Source: Girardinichthys multiradiatus (Eukaryota > Chordata > Actinopteri > Cyprinodontiformes > Goodeidae). Taken from it: a stretch of 64,000 bases of DNA. A program made the position numbers and the translations under genes. The stretch is taken from positions 8,242,125 through 8,306,124 of the forward strand of contig NC_061801.1 of NCBI RefSeq assembly GCF_021462225.1. Direction: 5' to 3'. Of the stretch, positions 1 to 11,699 are shown piece by piece; the first letter of the stretch is position 1, and every line of letters begins with the position of its first letter. The notes below the pieces were generated by a model, which was not told the origin of the DNA, did not search any database, and was given only the letters and a program-made list of their open reading frames with translations.

Positions 1-600
1 CACTATACTGTTCTGATACATGTCTTTGGTCCTCTCATTCATAAGTGGACCATGAGATTTGTGGCGAAGCATAGTTTTTTTAAACAGATTGCTCGCCATA
101 CCAACTGTTTCAAAAACATACCTCTCACACTTGCAAGAAAACACCAGCTCGCGATTGCTTCCCATTTGCACACATCTGATGAGAAAAAGCTGTTGGTGGT
201 AACTAGTGTTTCATCAGTCTCTATTGATATGCTCCAAAATGACAATGCAGCTGCCATTAAGCAAAGACTGCCAGATGAGGCTGATGTGCACATTGCAAAG
301 AATGTGTCATATAATGGTATTGACTACAGCCAAGGAATTATTGCTATCCATAGAGAGTCATTTGGTCTACCTGAGTTTGCAGCTTAGTATCTTGGAAGGG
401 AAGCTATCTTTTTTGTGAGAATGTTCTCTGCTTGGTATAGGGAGCATTTTAGAGCTTTTGAATTAACCACGTCACATGTGAGGGAGGTGCCTTTCATTGC
501 ACATGAGGAACTGGTTGATGAATACCCACTAGCTTCTTACTCTGTTGGAGGACCGCGTCTGGTTACTCTAAAGAGATATGTGAGTTCGGGGTGGAAATAA
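1..600 (+). pseudogene. C-terminal fragment of a multicopy fish protein of unknown function
   Basis: Two adjoining reading frames (about 52-387 and 415-600) read like the last ~180 residues of a large uncharacterised family that is multicopy in fish genomes. The hallmark is a segment starting MRFVAKHSFFKQ, followed by residues resembling the family's usual lysine/asparagine-rich stretch and a terminal part ending VTLKRYVSSGWK before TAA at 598-600. In the complete proteins I remember, this part follows N-terminal C2H2-like fingers. The upstream part lies outside the window. A stop at about 385-387 separates the two pieces, so the copy is probably broken. Family recognition is from memory; function unknown. 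Confidence 0.5.
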
Positions 601-1149
601 TAATATTTGTAAGCATTTCTATTTGTTTATTATGTTGTGTATCAGTTTTCAAAGTGGTGCGCTTTACATTTGGTTTGTTACTTGTTTAAAATAAAATTGC
701 ATGTCAAACTGAATGATTTTCAGCATTACAAAACATGAATCAATTTATTTCTGAACTTTAAAAAAATAATCAAAAATGTGGTTAAAATTATATTTTCTGA
801 CTGAAACCTGTTGTAATTTAATCAAATTATTGTTACAACTGTTTTTAAATTCTGTTTTTCTTTTTGTGTGTGGTGAGGGCTTATACTGAAAATGAAAGGT
901 TTTCAGTAGCTGTTGAAACCTGCAGATTCCTAAAACTGAATAACTCCATAGATGATTGGCTAAAGGAGCAGCCGCAGAGTTGGTGATTCTCTTCCCTCTT
1001 CATAGAGATTACCACTTGTGCTCTGTTTTCACAAAGAGCTATGTATTTTAAAGGTGCACAGAAGAGTACGTGTGCCTAATTGTTGCTTGTTGATGTGCCA
1101 CAAAAGTGCCATTACTGAAAGAGTTTCTTAATGTTTTCAGATATTCAAA

Positions 1150-2060
1150 ATGACGTCACCTCTAAGATTGAGAATAATCCTGGGTGAAGATGCCAGGAAG
1201 TTGATTCTGCCAGCAGGGACACCAGTCTCAAAAGAATTGTGCCACACAATACAGACAAGCTTTGGATTTGAGCAAGATATTTGACTTCAATATCAAGATA
1301 AGGATTTTGGAAATGACTTCATAAATGTGTCAGAGATTTCAGAAGTAAAGGACAAAACCACCCTTAAGGTGATCTTCTTGCAAAGTCGAGAGCAGGAAGG
1401 TGCAAGAACCCTTTAAAGTCAAGCAAGCAGGAGCCCGACAGACTCTTTATCCCTCTCTTCTGATGGCATCTTCAAGTTCATCACTATCCTCAAGGTAGTG
1501 GGTTTGGCCAAGTGTCTTCACCGTACCACAGTTTAGCTACAATGCTGAATTTGAGCTTGAGAAGCCACCAAAACTGAAATCCCAAATTCTGGACGGACTG
1601 GCAGAGGAAATATACCACTTTATGCCTACCCTACAGACAATGATCTGACAGATGTTGCAGAAGCTCTTGTGAGAAAGCATCCTTGCCTTAGAGAGCAGGG
1701 TTCTTTCAATGACTGTTATGGATGGAAAATTAGCCTTAAATATAAAATGGCTATCCTCTGCAATAAACTGAAGGGCCTTGGATGTGCTGAGGTGACCATA
1801 AATTCCCTTAAAAACAAAACCGGTGACAACCGACTGTCAGCATTCAATGTGGAGAAAACCCAAAAAAGCTGAAGTTAACTACTGTTCACAGCATCCAAGA
1901 GGAGAAACGACAGAAAGTGTGGAACAGGTGAGAGTTGCAATGCTTTCTGAAATGACTAAAAGAAACAATAACTCTATTGTGAGTGAAAAAATGGAAAAGA
2001 CTTTCTCATACAGAAGGCAAGAAATTCTTCATTAGCTGATGGTTGCACAGTTCAAAAGCA
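1150..2060 (+). pseudogene. Decayed PB1-domain gene (fish 'SAMD3-like' multicopy family)
   Basis: From the ATG at 1150 the frame reads MTSPLRLRIILGEDARKLIL and continues through a PB1-like ubiquitin fold with the acidic segment LQYQDKDFGNDF. A TGA at 1282-1284 interrupts the PB1 fold. Further on (1669-1872 and 1823-2035, with frame changes) come remnants of the family's middle domain: KHPCLREQGSF, a glycine/tryptophan motif, and KAEVNYC followed by a block rich in K, R and E ending YRRQEI. These match proteins annotated in fish as sterile-alpha-motif-domain-containing-3-like, known in many copies. Multiple stops and frameshifts make it a pseudogene. It starts 550 bp after the preceding fragment on the same strand. 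Confidence 0.6.
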
Positions 2061-2082
2061 GATGGCCAGGTCTGTTCACTTC

Positions 2083-2173
2083 AACATATTCACTTCCCAT
2101 TGAATGCATATGTTTTATTTAAGTATGTAGAGCTTAAGTTGTTTTAACTCATCCTACACCACTTAAGAACTTT
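2083..2173 (+). repeat. ~90-bp repeat arm, inverted relative to 7,911-8,000
   Basis: The stretch from caacatattcacttcccatt to tacaccacttaag is nearly the reverse complement of the start of 7,911-8,145. It lies immediately after the PB1 pseudogene. It may be a terminal part of a DNA element; the intervening 5.7 kb holds an L2 LINE and a Tc1 element. Confidence 0.65.
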
Positions 2174-3194
2174 AGGACAACAAATTTAAATCTTGTTGAA
2201 TTAATTCAATTAATTTAAATTCAATTCAGTTTATTTATATAGCGCCAATTCACAACACATGTCGTCTCAAGGCACTTCACAAAACTCAGGTACATACATT
2301 CCAATTAATCCTAATCATTGAACAGTCCAGTCAGATTCAGTTATTTATTCAAATTGGATAAAAGGTTTTTCTGTCTAAGGAAACCCAGCAGATTGCATCC
2401 AGTCAGTAACTTGCAGCACCCTCCTCCTGGATGAGCATATAGAGACAGTGGACAGTCACTGGCGTTGACTTTGCAGCAATCCTTCATACTGAGCATGCAT
2501 GTAGCGACAGTGGAGAGGAAAAACTCCCTTTCACCAGGAAGAAACCTCCAGCAGAACCAGGCTCAGTGTGAGCGGCCATCTTCCACGACCGACTGGGGGT
2601 TTGAGAGAAAAAACAGAGCAGAGACACAAAGAGAACAAAGAAGCACTGATCCAGGAGTACGTTCTATGGGAAGGAAAAGTAAATGTTAATGGATGTAGCT
2701 CCTTTAGTCGTTTCACCTAGAAAGAAAGAACAGATAAACTCTGAGCCAGTTTTCAAGGTTAGAGTCTGAAAGAGAGCACATAGAGTTAGTTACAGTAAAA
2801 GCTCAGTCTATTGCCATGTCTAGGAGAGAGAAAGGGTTAAACACTGAAAGACAGGGCCATGTGGGTCATTGGTAGAGGGTGAGCATTAAGTTGTTGCCAG
2901 CAGAAGCTTGCACAATGCCCTCCTCCCAAAAGGTGTCACAGGTAGACACAGACTCAGGCCAGGTGTAGCTGCTAGGAAGAGAAAAGAGAAAACAAAGTTA
3001 AAAGCTGAAATAACAGCAAATAATGCAAAATTGGAGAGTAGTGGGAGAATGTATCGAAGAGGGTGAAAGTGGTCATTATGTCCTCCAGCAGCCTATGCCT
3101 ATAACAGCATAACTACAGAGATAGTTCAGGATAACCTAAGCCACTCTAACTATAAGCTTTATCAAAAAGGAAAGTTTTAAGCCAAGCCTTAAAA

Positions 3195-3470
3195 GTAGAG
3201 GGTTTGTCCATCTAGAGCCCACTGATGGCCATTGTTATACTAAAAACCACAATGATTGGGATACCCCTCTCTGTCAGATTGACCATAACCATTGGAAAAG
3301 ACAGGGGGTCATACAGGTAGCAGAAATGGAGGGTGTGTTTGCACCTCAACCATAACTGAGCCGGTTTAGGCTAAACCTGACTCCCCCTTACTCCATCCAA
3401 CAGGGAGGGAAGAAGACAGAGGTAAAAAATAAGGAAGATAGCTCAGGATAACCTAAGCCACTCTAACTAT
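3195..3470 (-). repeat. Repeat module inserted in the L2 3' region
   Basis: This block separates two copies of an aagcttatagttagagtggc-type L2 segment (near 3,465 and 3,150, read on minus). Its core, including ctccctgttggatggagtaa and gtgggctctagatggacaaa, recurs at about 19,397-19,612 inside another L2 fragment. Origin unknown. Confidence 0.6.
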
Positions 3471-3475
3471 AAGCT

Positions 3476-4967
3476 TCATTTAACTGGGAGCAGGTTCCAC
3501 TGGAGAGGAGCCTGATAGCTAAAGGATCTGCCTCCTATTCTTCTAGAGACTCTAGGAACCACCAGTAAACATGCAGTCTGAGAACGAAGTGCTCTGTTAG
3601 GAACATATGGAACAATCAGATCTCTGATGTATGATGGAGCTAAATCATTAAGGGTTTTATATGTGAGGAGGAGCATTTTAAATTCTATTCTGGATTTAAC
3701 AGGGAGCCAATGAAGGGAAGCTAAAATAGGAGAAATATTATCTCTCTTTTTAATTTTCATCAAAACTCTTGCTGCAGCATTTTGAATCAGCTGAAGGCTT
3801 TTAACTGCATTTTGAGGACATCCTGATAGTAAGGAATTACAATAGTCCAGCCTTGAAGTAACAAATGCATGGACTAGTTTTTCAGCGTCACTTCTGGATA
3901 GGATATATCTAATTTTGGCAATGTTCCAGAGGTGAAAGAAGGAAATTCTAGAAACCTGTTTAATATGGGATTTAAATGACATGTCCTGGTCAAAAGTAAC
4001 ACCAAGGTTTTTTACTTTATTACCGGAGGTCAATTTAATGCCATCCAAGTTAAGTGATTGACTAAGCAGTTTCTTTTTTAAAGACTCCGGTCCAAAGATG
4101 ACAACTTCTGTCTGAATTTAGAAGCAGAAAATTTAAAGTAATCCAAGTTTTTATGTCTTCAAGACATGCTTGTAGTCTATCTAACTGGTTAGGCTCATCA
4201 GGGTTCATGGATAAGTAAAGCTGAGTGTCATCAGCGTAACAGTGAAAATGTATTCTATGCTGCCTGATAAGTTTACCTATTGGAAGCATATATATAGTAA
4301 AGAGAATTGGCGCAAGTACTGAACCCTGTGGTACTCCACAATTAACCCTTAGGTTTAAAGATGATTTATCATTTACATGAACAAACTGGAATCTTTCAGA
4401 CAAATAAGATTTAAACCAGCCTAGCGCTGTTCCCCTGATCCCTACAGCATATTCCAGCCTTTCTAAGAGAATATTGTGATCAACTGTATCAAATGCAGCA
4501 CTGAGATCTAACAGGACAAGTACAGACACAAGTCCATTATCTGAGGCCATAAGAATATCATTAGTGACTTTCAGCAGAGCTGTTTCAGTGCTATGATGAG
4601 CTCTGAAACCTGACTGAAACTCTTCAAACAGGTCATTGTTGTGTAAATGCTCACACATTTGATTAGCAACTATTTTCTCAAGAATTTTGGATAAGAATGG
4701 AAGATTGGATATAGGTCTGTAATTTATTAAATCATCTCGATCAAGCAAAGGTTTCTTAAGTAAAGGTTTAATTACAGCTTCCTTAAAAGCTTGTGGTACA
4801 TATCCATTTACTAAGGATAAATTAATCATTTCTAAAATGGGGCTGGTAATCACTTCCTTAAATAATTTGATTGGGATTGGGTCTAACATACAAGTTGAAG
4901 GTTTAGATGAAGCTAATATTTCTGACAACTCAGGAAGCTTCACAGGATTAAAACAGTCCAAACACAA
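3476..4967 (-). pseudogene. L2 LINE ORF2 reverse transcriptase remnant
   Basis: Two open frames, 4,967-4,062 (301 codons) and 4,048-3,476 (190 codons), cover the RT palm, thumb and the C-terminal region. The YADD box is intact. The frame breaks near position 4,055, and the last ~40 residues are replaced by unrelated sequence at 3,476. No endonuclease domain remains, so this copy cannot be autonomous. Confidence 0.8.
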
Positions 4968-4985
4968 ATCAGGTTCTGAATGAAC

Positions 4986-6336
4986 AACTAATGTGTTAAT
5001 AAAGGCAACTAGTGTTAATTATGCTTAATTAACCAACATGGGGTTTGATGATTTTACTTATATCAGTCTCGTTCTTTCAATTAGATTTGCTTTTATATGT
5101 CGCACAATACATTTATTAACCCATTACTTTACAATAAAAATGACAAATGATAATCATATAAACTTTATTAACTGGATTTAACAGTCATAAAAGCTTATTT
5201 GTCAAAATTTACCATGCATTACATTACATGAAAGTGAACCATATCTATACAGGAAATTACATCTCTGACAGCCAATGACCAAACTGAAACTGACAAGACT
5301 AAAAATAAATACAGATATACCAAAATGGCTAAATAAGCAAATTAATGTCAAATTTCTATAAAAATATGAAATTATGAAAATACATTTTTGTATTAAGTTA
5401 TAAAATGAAACAAATCGATGTTACTATTGTCAAACAAAGAAAATGTAAGAAATAAAGTACCGAAAAATATTTGAGGCAATACACAAAGAAAAATTTAAAA
5501 GGAAAATCTATAGAAAAAAAGGGATTAAATGGAAGTACAGGGGGCTTAATATCAAACCGCAAACCACATATAAAAACAGTCCAGATGAACCTGGCAATTA
5601 ACAGTTCCTGAGGAAACCCCAAAATTCAATAGAGCTATAAATAAAAATCTTGACTTTGTTCTACAAATTTCAAACATAAATACTTTGTAACAGTCTTATA
5701 ATTACACAATTAAAATTATTTCCAACTATTTGTACTATGCAAACACCCCTCAAAAAAACAAAGAAAAGAAATGCAGCGGGAAGAAAAAGAGGGGGACACT
5801 TCAAGTATATCAGTTACATTATGTTCATCCAACACATGACAAAGTATTATGCTGTGTGTGTGAATTAGTTCTTACAAGTAACAATAAAATAACAGAAGAG
5901 CCCAAGTCTTATTACTGATCCATTCAACTCAAGACAAACATAAAAATCACATCTGCAGTGCTGTATACAAGGTCAAATGACAAACAGAGAACAAACAAAA
6001 AAGAATAAAAAAAATTAAAAAGAGAAAAATGATTGTAAAATATACAAAACAGCTCTGCGGGTTCTGTTGAGCGGAAGAAACATAAAGCAAAAGGGAACCT
6101 TTGAAACCGAAAGCAGATTCAACAAATCAAGATATGGTGAGGAAGGTGTAGCAATGCCATATAAATGTATTTTTGGAAATTAAACAATGAATGCAAAAGA
6201 AAGGTGAAAATGGATTTTATGCAATGGAAATCTCCATTGCATCAATGAATAGTCTGTATCAGTTATTTTGAAGTGCACTCACCCCATAAGCTTGTTTTTC
6301 AAAATCTGTGCCTTTTGAAGAGAGTCTTTGTCTATC
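4986..6336. other. AT-rich interval without recognisable gene
   Basis: Only short, low-complexity open frames (for example 5,398-5,622 minus and 5,730-5,918 plus) with no recognisable motif. Nothing supports a gene here. Confidence 0.6.
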
Positions 6337-6338
6337 TA

Positions 6339-7911
6339 CAGTGCCTTGCAAAAGTATTCAGCTCCCTTGAACTTTTCAACCTCTTGCCACATTTCAGGCT
6401 TCAAACATAAAGATATAAAATTCTAATTTTTTTGTGAAGAATCAACAAGTGGGACACAATTGTGAAGTGGAATGAAATTTATTGGATGTGTCAAACTTTT
6501 TTAAGGAATAAAAAACTGAAAAGTGGGGCGTGCAATATTATTCGGACCCTTTACTTTCAGTGCAGCAAACTCACTGCAGAAGTTCAGTGAGGATCTCTGA
6601 ATGATCCAATGTTGTCCCAAATGACTGATGATGATAAATAGAATCCACCTGTGTGTAATCAAGTCTCCGTATAAATGCACCTGCTCTGTGATAGTCTCAG
6701 GGTTCTGTTCAAAGCACAGAGAGCATCATGAAGACCAAGGAACACACCAGGCAGGTCCGAGATACTGTTGTGGAGAAGTTTAAAGCTGGATTTGGATACA
6801 AAAAGATTTCCTAAGCTTTAAACATTCCAAGGAGCACTGTGCAAGCAATCATATTGAAATGGAAGGAGTATCAGACCACTGCAAATCTACCAAGACCCGG
6901 CCGTCTCTCTAAACTCTCATCTCGAACAAGGAGAAGACTGATCAGAGATGCAGCCAAGAGGCCCATGATCACTCTGGATGAACTGCAGAGATCTACAGCT
7001 GAGGTGGGAGAGTCTGTCCATAGGACAACAATTAGTCGTACACTCCACAAATCTGGCCTTTATGGAAGAGTGGTAAGAAAAAAGCCATTTCTCAAAGATA
7101 TCCATAAAAAGTCTCGTTTAAAGTTTGCCACAAGCCACCTGGGAGACACACCAAACATGTGGAAGAAGGTGCTCTGGTCAGATGAAACCAAAATCGAACT
7201 GTTTGGCCACAATGCAAAACGATATGTTTGGCGTAAAAGCAACATAGCTCATCACCCTGAACACACCATTCCCACTGTCAAACGTGGTGGTGACAGCATC
7301 ATGGTTTGGGCCTGCTTTTCATCAGGAGGGACAGGGAAGATGGTCAAAATTGATGGGAAGATGGATGGGGCCAAATACAGGACCATTCTGGAAGAAAACC
7401 TGTTGGAGTCTGCAAGAGACCTGAGACTGGGACGGAGATTTATCTTCCAACAAGACAATGATCCAAAACATAAAGCCAAATCTACAATGGAATGGTTGAC
7501 AAATAAACTTATCCAGGTGTTGGAATGGCCAAGTCAAAGTCCAGACCTGAATCCAATTGAGAATCTGTGGAAAAAGCTGAAGACTGCTGTTCACGAACGC
7601 TCTCCATCCAACCTCACTGAGCTTGAGCTGTTTTGCAAGGAAGAATGGGCAAGAATTTCAGTCTCTCGATGTGCAAAATTGATAGAAACATACCCCAAGC
7701 GACTTGCAGCTGTAATTGCAGCAAAGGGTGGCGCTACTAAGTATTAACGCAAAGGTGACGAATAATATTGCACGCCCCACTTTTCAGTTTTTTATTTGTT
7801 AAAAAGGTTTTACACATCCAATAAATTTCATTCCACTTCATGATTGTGTTCCACTTCTTGTTGATTCTTCACAAAAAATTTGAATTTTATATCTTTATTT
7901 TTGAAGCCTGA
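6339..7911 (+). mobile_element. Tc1-like transposon, right end truncated
   Basis: The left inverted repeat begins cagtgccttgcaaaagtatt right after a TA (6,337-6,338). The element contains a Tc1 transposase and an inner right inverted repeat (7,770-7,911) that mirrors 6,395-6,540. The right end stops at gaagcctga, about 70 bp short of a full repeat, where the 7,911-8,145 repeat begins. The family is common in teleosts, frogs and lampreys (recalled). Confidence 0.9.
6728..7747 (+). pseudogene. Tc1 transposase with one nonsense codon
   Basis: The frame starts at ATG 6,728 (MKTKEHTRQVRDTVVEKF) and runs to TAA 7,745-7,747. A single TAA at 6,812-6,814, probably from CAA, falls in the first helix-turn-helix. 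The rest stays open for 302 codons. Visible parts in order: paired-like HTH with a GRP-type linker (RPGRLSKLS), second HTH ending VHRTTISRTLHKSGL, and a DDE catalytic domain with LWSDETKIELFG (first D), IFQQDNDPKH (second D) and SPDLNPIENLW (E), consistent with DD34E spacing. Length is normal for Tc1 apart from the stop. The element also lacks part of its right end, so it is inactive. Confidence 0.9.
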
Positions 7912-8145
7912 ACTTAAGTGGTGTAGGATGAGTTAAAACAACTTAAGCTCTACGTACTTAAATAAAACATTTGCATTCAATGGGTAGTGAATATGTTGAT
8001 CCAATGCAATATAATTGAATTCAATCACCAAAAGGCCAATGTGTTAATTTGACACTTTAAAAAATGGGTGATTGTACTTGATTCAGTTACATGGAAATAG
8101 GTGCCACAATCAAATTACGTTCATCCAACAAGTTATTTTTTGAGT
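7911..8145 (-). repeat. Terminal-like repeat, inverted partner of 2,083-2,173
   Basis: Its first ~90 bp are the reverse complement of 2,083-2,173. It then continues about 145 bp to caacaagttattttttgagt, which looks like a terminal sequence. It truncates the Tc1 element on its left. This could be the end of a non-autonomous DNA element. Confidence 0.55.
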
Positions 8146-8247
8146 GCAGTGGCAGCCCACTGCTTCCTATAAGGGAGTTGCCCATCTTGGGCCGTGCAGT
8201 GCAATATGGGTAAGGGTATTGTTTTGGCTACCAAACCACATGCAACG

Positions 8248-8623
8248 ATGGCGGAAAGTAACGAAGGGATCTTTGATTTGGACCATTTCAAATGCTGGAA
8301 AGTTAACAATTTAAAGCGTTATGGCAATCGGCAGAAACGAAAGGAAGAACTGGCTGCCCTAGCATATGCTACATCGATCCAAAACCTGCCGTTGTTTATG
8401 ACAAAGGAGGATGAGAGAGATGGAGTCAAAAAAGACTACCATTCCTTGTTGGTAGTCGGAGACAAATACATTTCCAACCCCTTGAAGGCTTCTGACGGAT
8501 GGTTGGATGATGTCCAGGGCCTGAAACTGTAGCCACCTTGTATGTTATCTTATATTGCAGAGTATTTGCTCAGCAGGGATGAGAGGTCGCTACTCCACCA
8601 GCTTTGCAATGACTACAAGGAAG
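8248..8623 (+). pseudogene. First exon of a fish multicopy SAP-like/SWIM-YqaJ-type gene, broken by TAG
   Basis: From ATG 8,248 the frame encodes MAESNEGIFDLDHFKCWKV, then a SAP-like helix pair (LKRYGNRQKRKEELAALAYA), then an acidic linker and GWLDDV. An in-frame TAG at 8,530-8,532 sits where the related proteins I remember have tryptophan (LKL-stop-PPCM). The frame then stays open through EYLLSRDERSLLHQLCNDYK to a plausible donor, aag|gttggt, at 8,623/8,624. In full-length relatives (from memory) later exons carry a SWIM zinc finger and a YqaJ-like nuclease; neither is seen here. The start context cgatggcgg also resembles a YY1 site. Medium certainty on family. Confidence 0.5.
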
Positions 8624-9283
8624 GTTGGTGTGGTGTTTGTTTTTATAATTTGACATATATCAGCTTTAGGACATTTGGGGTGGGACGACATACAATAATA
8701 ACGAAATGTGAAATGAAAATAGGCACACTTAATTGATACGAGCATTTTTCCAAAATTGTGATCATAGGGTATAACACCGCTAACACCTCGATGCAAAGCC
8801 TTTAGCCTCACACAGTAAACAGCTGCATCTATGGACTCTTTCTGAGAAACACGATAAAGATGTTTCTTAGCTTTTATCTCCGTCAGCATTTTATCCAAGA
8901 ATAAATGTTATTGAGTCAATCTTTTACGTCCGTCTGGATCTTTCTTTTATGTCGGGAAATTGTGAAGAGTGAACGGAGGTTTAAAACTACATGTCTCCTA
9001 GCAATTGTAATTTTTACGCCACTGTTCAAGCCTAAAAAATACATTGGAGCAATTGAAAATGTTACAATGTGCACCGGTCTTTGTATAGCAAGTATATTAA
9101 AGGCTTTAAGTTTTAAAACCAATGCCTGTGAACCTTATGTTCACATCCGCTACCTTCATTCCACACAAATCACACGTAGTTGATTTGGTAGCCAAAACCT
9201 TTGAACTTGATTAACCCCCACATGCGCAAATGCGTTGCGCAACATAGGAATGTAAAATTATAATGACAAATAAAGATTATTAA
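8624..9283. other. No recognisable gene
   Basis: A minus-strand open frame of 102 codons (8,590-8,898) and short plus frames occur but carry no motif I recognise. Later exons of the preceding gene were not found. Confidence 0.45.
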
Positions 9284-9405
9284 AGATTACACTCACTGCA
9301 ATATTTGTGACACAAAGTGCAAGGCCAGTGACGGGAATACTTCTAATCTGAGGAAGCACCAATTAAGCAAAAGATTTTTCTCAAGGCTGAACCATGCATA
9401 ATTTC
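9284..9405 (+). pseudogene. BED zinc-finger remnant (hAT-type)
   Basis: The plus strand reads a BED-like finger: C-x2-C followed by KASDGNTSNLRKH. The C-terminal histidine spacing is damaged. The same finger occurs on the minus strand at 19,806-20,022 and 42,551-42,762. BED fingers bind DNA and are typical of hAT transposases. Only the finger remains. Confidence 0.6.
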
Positions 9406-9539
9406 TGACAACCTCAGGTCTATGACTACAACTCATGCATTCGGCACCATTAGCACACTTGCATCCATTAGCGACTCGTCTGCAGCCAGCAACATGGGAG
9501 AAAAAATATTTGAAACAACTGAGATGTTACAATGCAAAC

Positions 9540-10965
9540 ACCTGGATGTGGATGGTGACATCATACAATAGTTTCTGAGGACATGTGTGTAGAGACCAAG
9601 ACCTTCTGCACTTACAATAACAACAAACCTTGGTTCATTTCTCATCTGAGGAAGCTGTGCAAGGATAAGTAAGAGGCTTACTCCATTGGGGACCGGGCTC
9701 TGTATAAGCAGGCCAAGAACAAATTGACCAAAGAGGTCAAAGCAGCGAAGGGAAGCTACAGTGAGAAGCTAAAGAAAAGTTTCTCACATGGAGACGCCCC
9801 TGCAGTTTGGAATGATTTAAAAGACTTTGCTGCTTACAGGAGCCCTTCCCCAACCCTGAACAGAATCCTCATGTCATGGAGTGACATTTTTGGACTTTAT
9901 GGTTTCTTTTGCTAGTCCTTAGATCTTAGGTTGTTGTGCTACCTCCAGTTCTCAGTTTCCTTTAGTTCGTGTTTATTCTTGATTCTGTTTTATCTTGGTC
10001 TGTAGTTTTCGTTTAGGTCTGTTTCCCTGTTTTGTTAATCAGTCCCTTTCCTCATGTCTTAGTCTTATTAAGTTCACCTGCTCCCTCTGTCTCCCTGCGT
10101 CCATGTCACACATGTTCCCTGTTTCTTTGATTACCTGCCTTTTGTTTCCCTCTTTGTGCTCTGTGTATATTAGTAGTTCTGTGTGCTTAGTTCCTCGCTG
10201 GTTCGTTCTGTTACTACCCCGTTCCCTACCATGTCTATGCTTTGTTTTGCTTCGTTTGGAGACTATGCTATGTTTTTGCTACGTTTTTGCCTTAAGTGAC
10301 CTGCAGAGTTCATGTAAGTTTTGGACTGTACCTATGATTCATCCCTGCAGTGTTTTTGTTACATTTTGGATATTTTTTGAATAAACAAGGAAGTACTAAG
10401 ATGCGGCTACCGAGCTCTTGTCTGCGCTTTGGTCCGACCCACAGTCCTTCCCCGACACCTCACCTGGCAAATCAACTGAATGGCTTCTACTGCAGGTATG
10501 AAAGCAGCAGTTCACACCTCAAACCAACACACCCCATTCAGACACAAATACACCCCATTCAGACACAAATTCTTGCCATACAACAACCACCCCCTACCTT
10601 CAGACCCCCTGCTTGCCTTTACCCTCTGTGGATCTCAGAGAGGAAGATGTAAAAAAGCTCTTTCAGCACCCGAATCAAGGAAGGCCTCAGGACCTGATAA
10701 TGTCTCACCATCATGCCTGACAGTCTGCACTGACCAACTAGCACCCATCTTCACTCAGATCTTCAACAAGTCACTGGAGCTGTGTGAGGTTCCCTCCTGC
10801 TTCAAACGTTCCACTATTATCCCAGTACCGAAGAAACCCACCATCTGTGGTTATGAAATCCTTTGAGCGACTGGCAAAGTGTACCAAAGTCAAATCCCTT
10901 GTGTGTTGTGTGTACAAACTTGGCAATAAAGCTGATTCTTTTTGTTCTGATATATTATTTATAGT
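9540..10965 (+). mobile_element. Internally deleted Rex1 LINE fragment, split by a solo LTR
   Basis: Pieces match the Rex1 copies at 32,970-34,984 and 51,616-53,921: NNNKPWF, KEVKAAKGSYSEKLKKS, ANQLNGFYCRYES, then ASGPDNVSPSCL and STIIPVPKKP. The sequence jumps at about 10,875, after tttgagcgactgg, from the early RT region straight to the 3' tail (acttggcaataaagctgatt). The RT palm with its catalytic aspartates is therefore deleted. An LTR at 9,872-10,457 is inserted within it. Confidence 0.8.
9872..10457. mobile_element. Solo LTR with 5-bp target duplication
   Basis: The 586-bp block begins TGTCATGG, ends CCCCGACA and is flanked on both sides by cctca (9,867-9,871 and 10,458-10,462). It is pyrimidine-rich and contains AATAAA at 10,380-10,385 near its end, as expected for an LTR read on the plus strand. 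It interrupts a Rex1 fragment. The long hydrophobic ORF inside it (9,995-10,384) is a composition artefact. Confidence 0.75.
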
Positions 10966-11254
10966 TTATATATTGAGAAATAAATATGTTAAATTGAACA
11001 TTTTTGATTTGATTATTAAACAAATTAATATTTTTTACCTCATAAACAAAAGTACCGAAAATTGGTTTGGTTGAGTACCGATACCGTTTCCCAGGTACCA
11101 GGCATTGGTACCGTATCGGTTCAAATGTGAAAGGTACCCATCCCTATTCATCACTGTATAATGGCATCCTTGATGTGTCCACAATCGGATTCCAGAGTAC
11201 GGATTCCTATTTATGTCCACTTTTCATGTCATATTTACACCGTCTGGTCCAGAG
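10966..11254. repeat. hAT-like MITE end with ggtacc motifs
   Basis: 11,040-11,150 carries several ggtacc-type motifs and ends gaaaggtacccatccctatt, the reverse complement of a hAT-like end starting tagggatgggtacctttcac. A related end is at 41,675-41,760. The rest of the interval shows nothing. Confidence 0.5.
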
Positions 11255-11365
11255 AAAGGGTGGTTCCGAGGAACTGGAAGTGATCCATAGTAGACACAGT
11301 GTTGTTGAGGATGGTGGGGGCAGGGAGTGTGGATGGTGTTCTTCAGAGGTCCACTGTCATCTAAT
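11255..11365 (-). mobile_element. Short Rex1 fragment
   Basis: The stretch around cagtgttgttgaggatggtg matches the Rex1 copy at 33,590-33,680 in the same orientation (minus). Only about 110 bp survive. Confidence 0.6.
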
Positions 11366-11699
11366 CACATTATATTAGCACTCAATTATTATTAGTCAGA
11401 CTATCAAACATGTTGAAATGACGCTGTTGATCCACAGGTTCGGTTCTACTCAGTAGGTCCACTTTCCTACACTTTTTCTGCCAGTTTAAAACCCTTTTGT
11501 TTGCAGTGTCTCTTATGACCCATTCTGACCCAATCCTCGTTTTTACCATTTTATCCTATTGTTAACAAATAAATACATCAACAATTCCAGCATGTTTTGG
11601 CATTTACATTTAAGTGGCATCTTATATTTTATTTGTGAGCATTCATGATACAGAATCAGTTTTGGCAAAGTATCTAAGCACGGATACACAGCTCCAGTC

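Larger units (their letters stand above)
2190..4985 (-). mobile_element. 5'-truncated L2/Maui-like LINE
   Basis: Read on the minus strand, 4,967 to 3,476 codes for reverse transcriptase. Fingers/palm motifs are visible: PLLKKPLLDRDDLINYRPIS, LDLSAAFDTVDHNILL, NCGVPQGSVLAPILFTIYM and the catalytic YADDTQLYLS. The C-terminal part contains LASLHWLPVKSRIEFKML. A frame break at about 4,050-4,062 separates the two ORFs, and a further insertion interrupts the end. The 3' UTR (3,200-2,220) ends in the standard fish tail, a gtgccttgagacgac-like block followed by a tataaataaactgaattg-like tail. The 5' half (endonuclease) is missing, as is usual for target-primed insertions. Two or more other copies of the family lie in this window. 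Confidence 0.85.

Noticed and set aside
5398..5918. Short ORFs in the AT-rich interval
   Set aside because: No motif and low-complexity residues; expected by chance.
9995..10384. Hydrophobic 129-codon ORF
   Set aside because: Lies wholly inside a pyrimidine-rich solo LTR; Leu/Phe/Ser bias follows composition.
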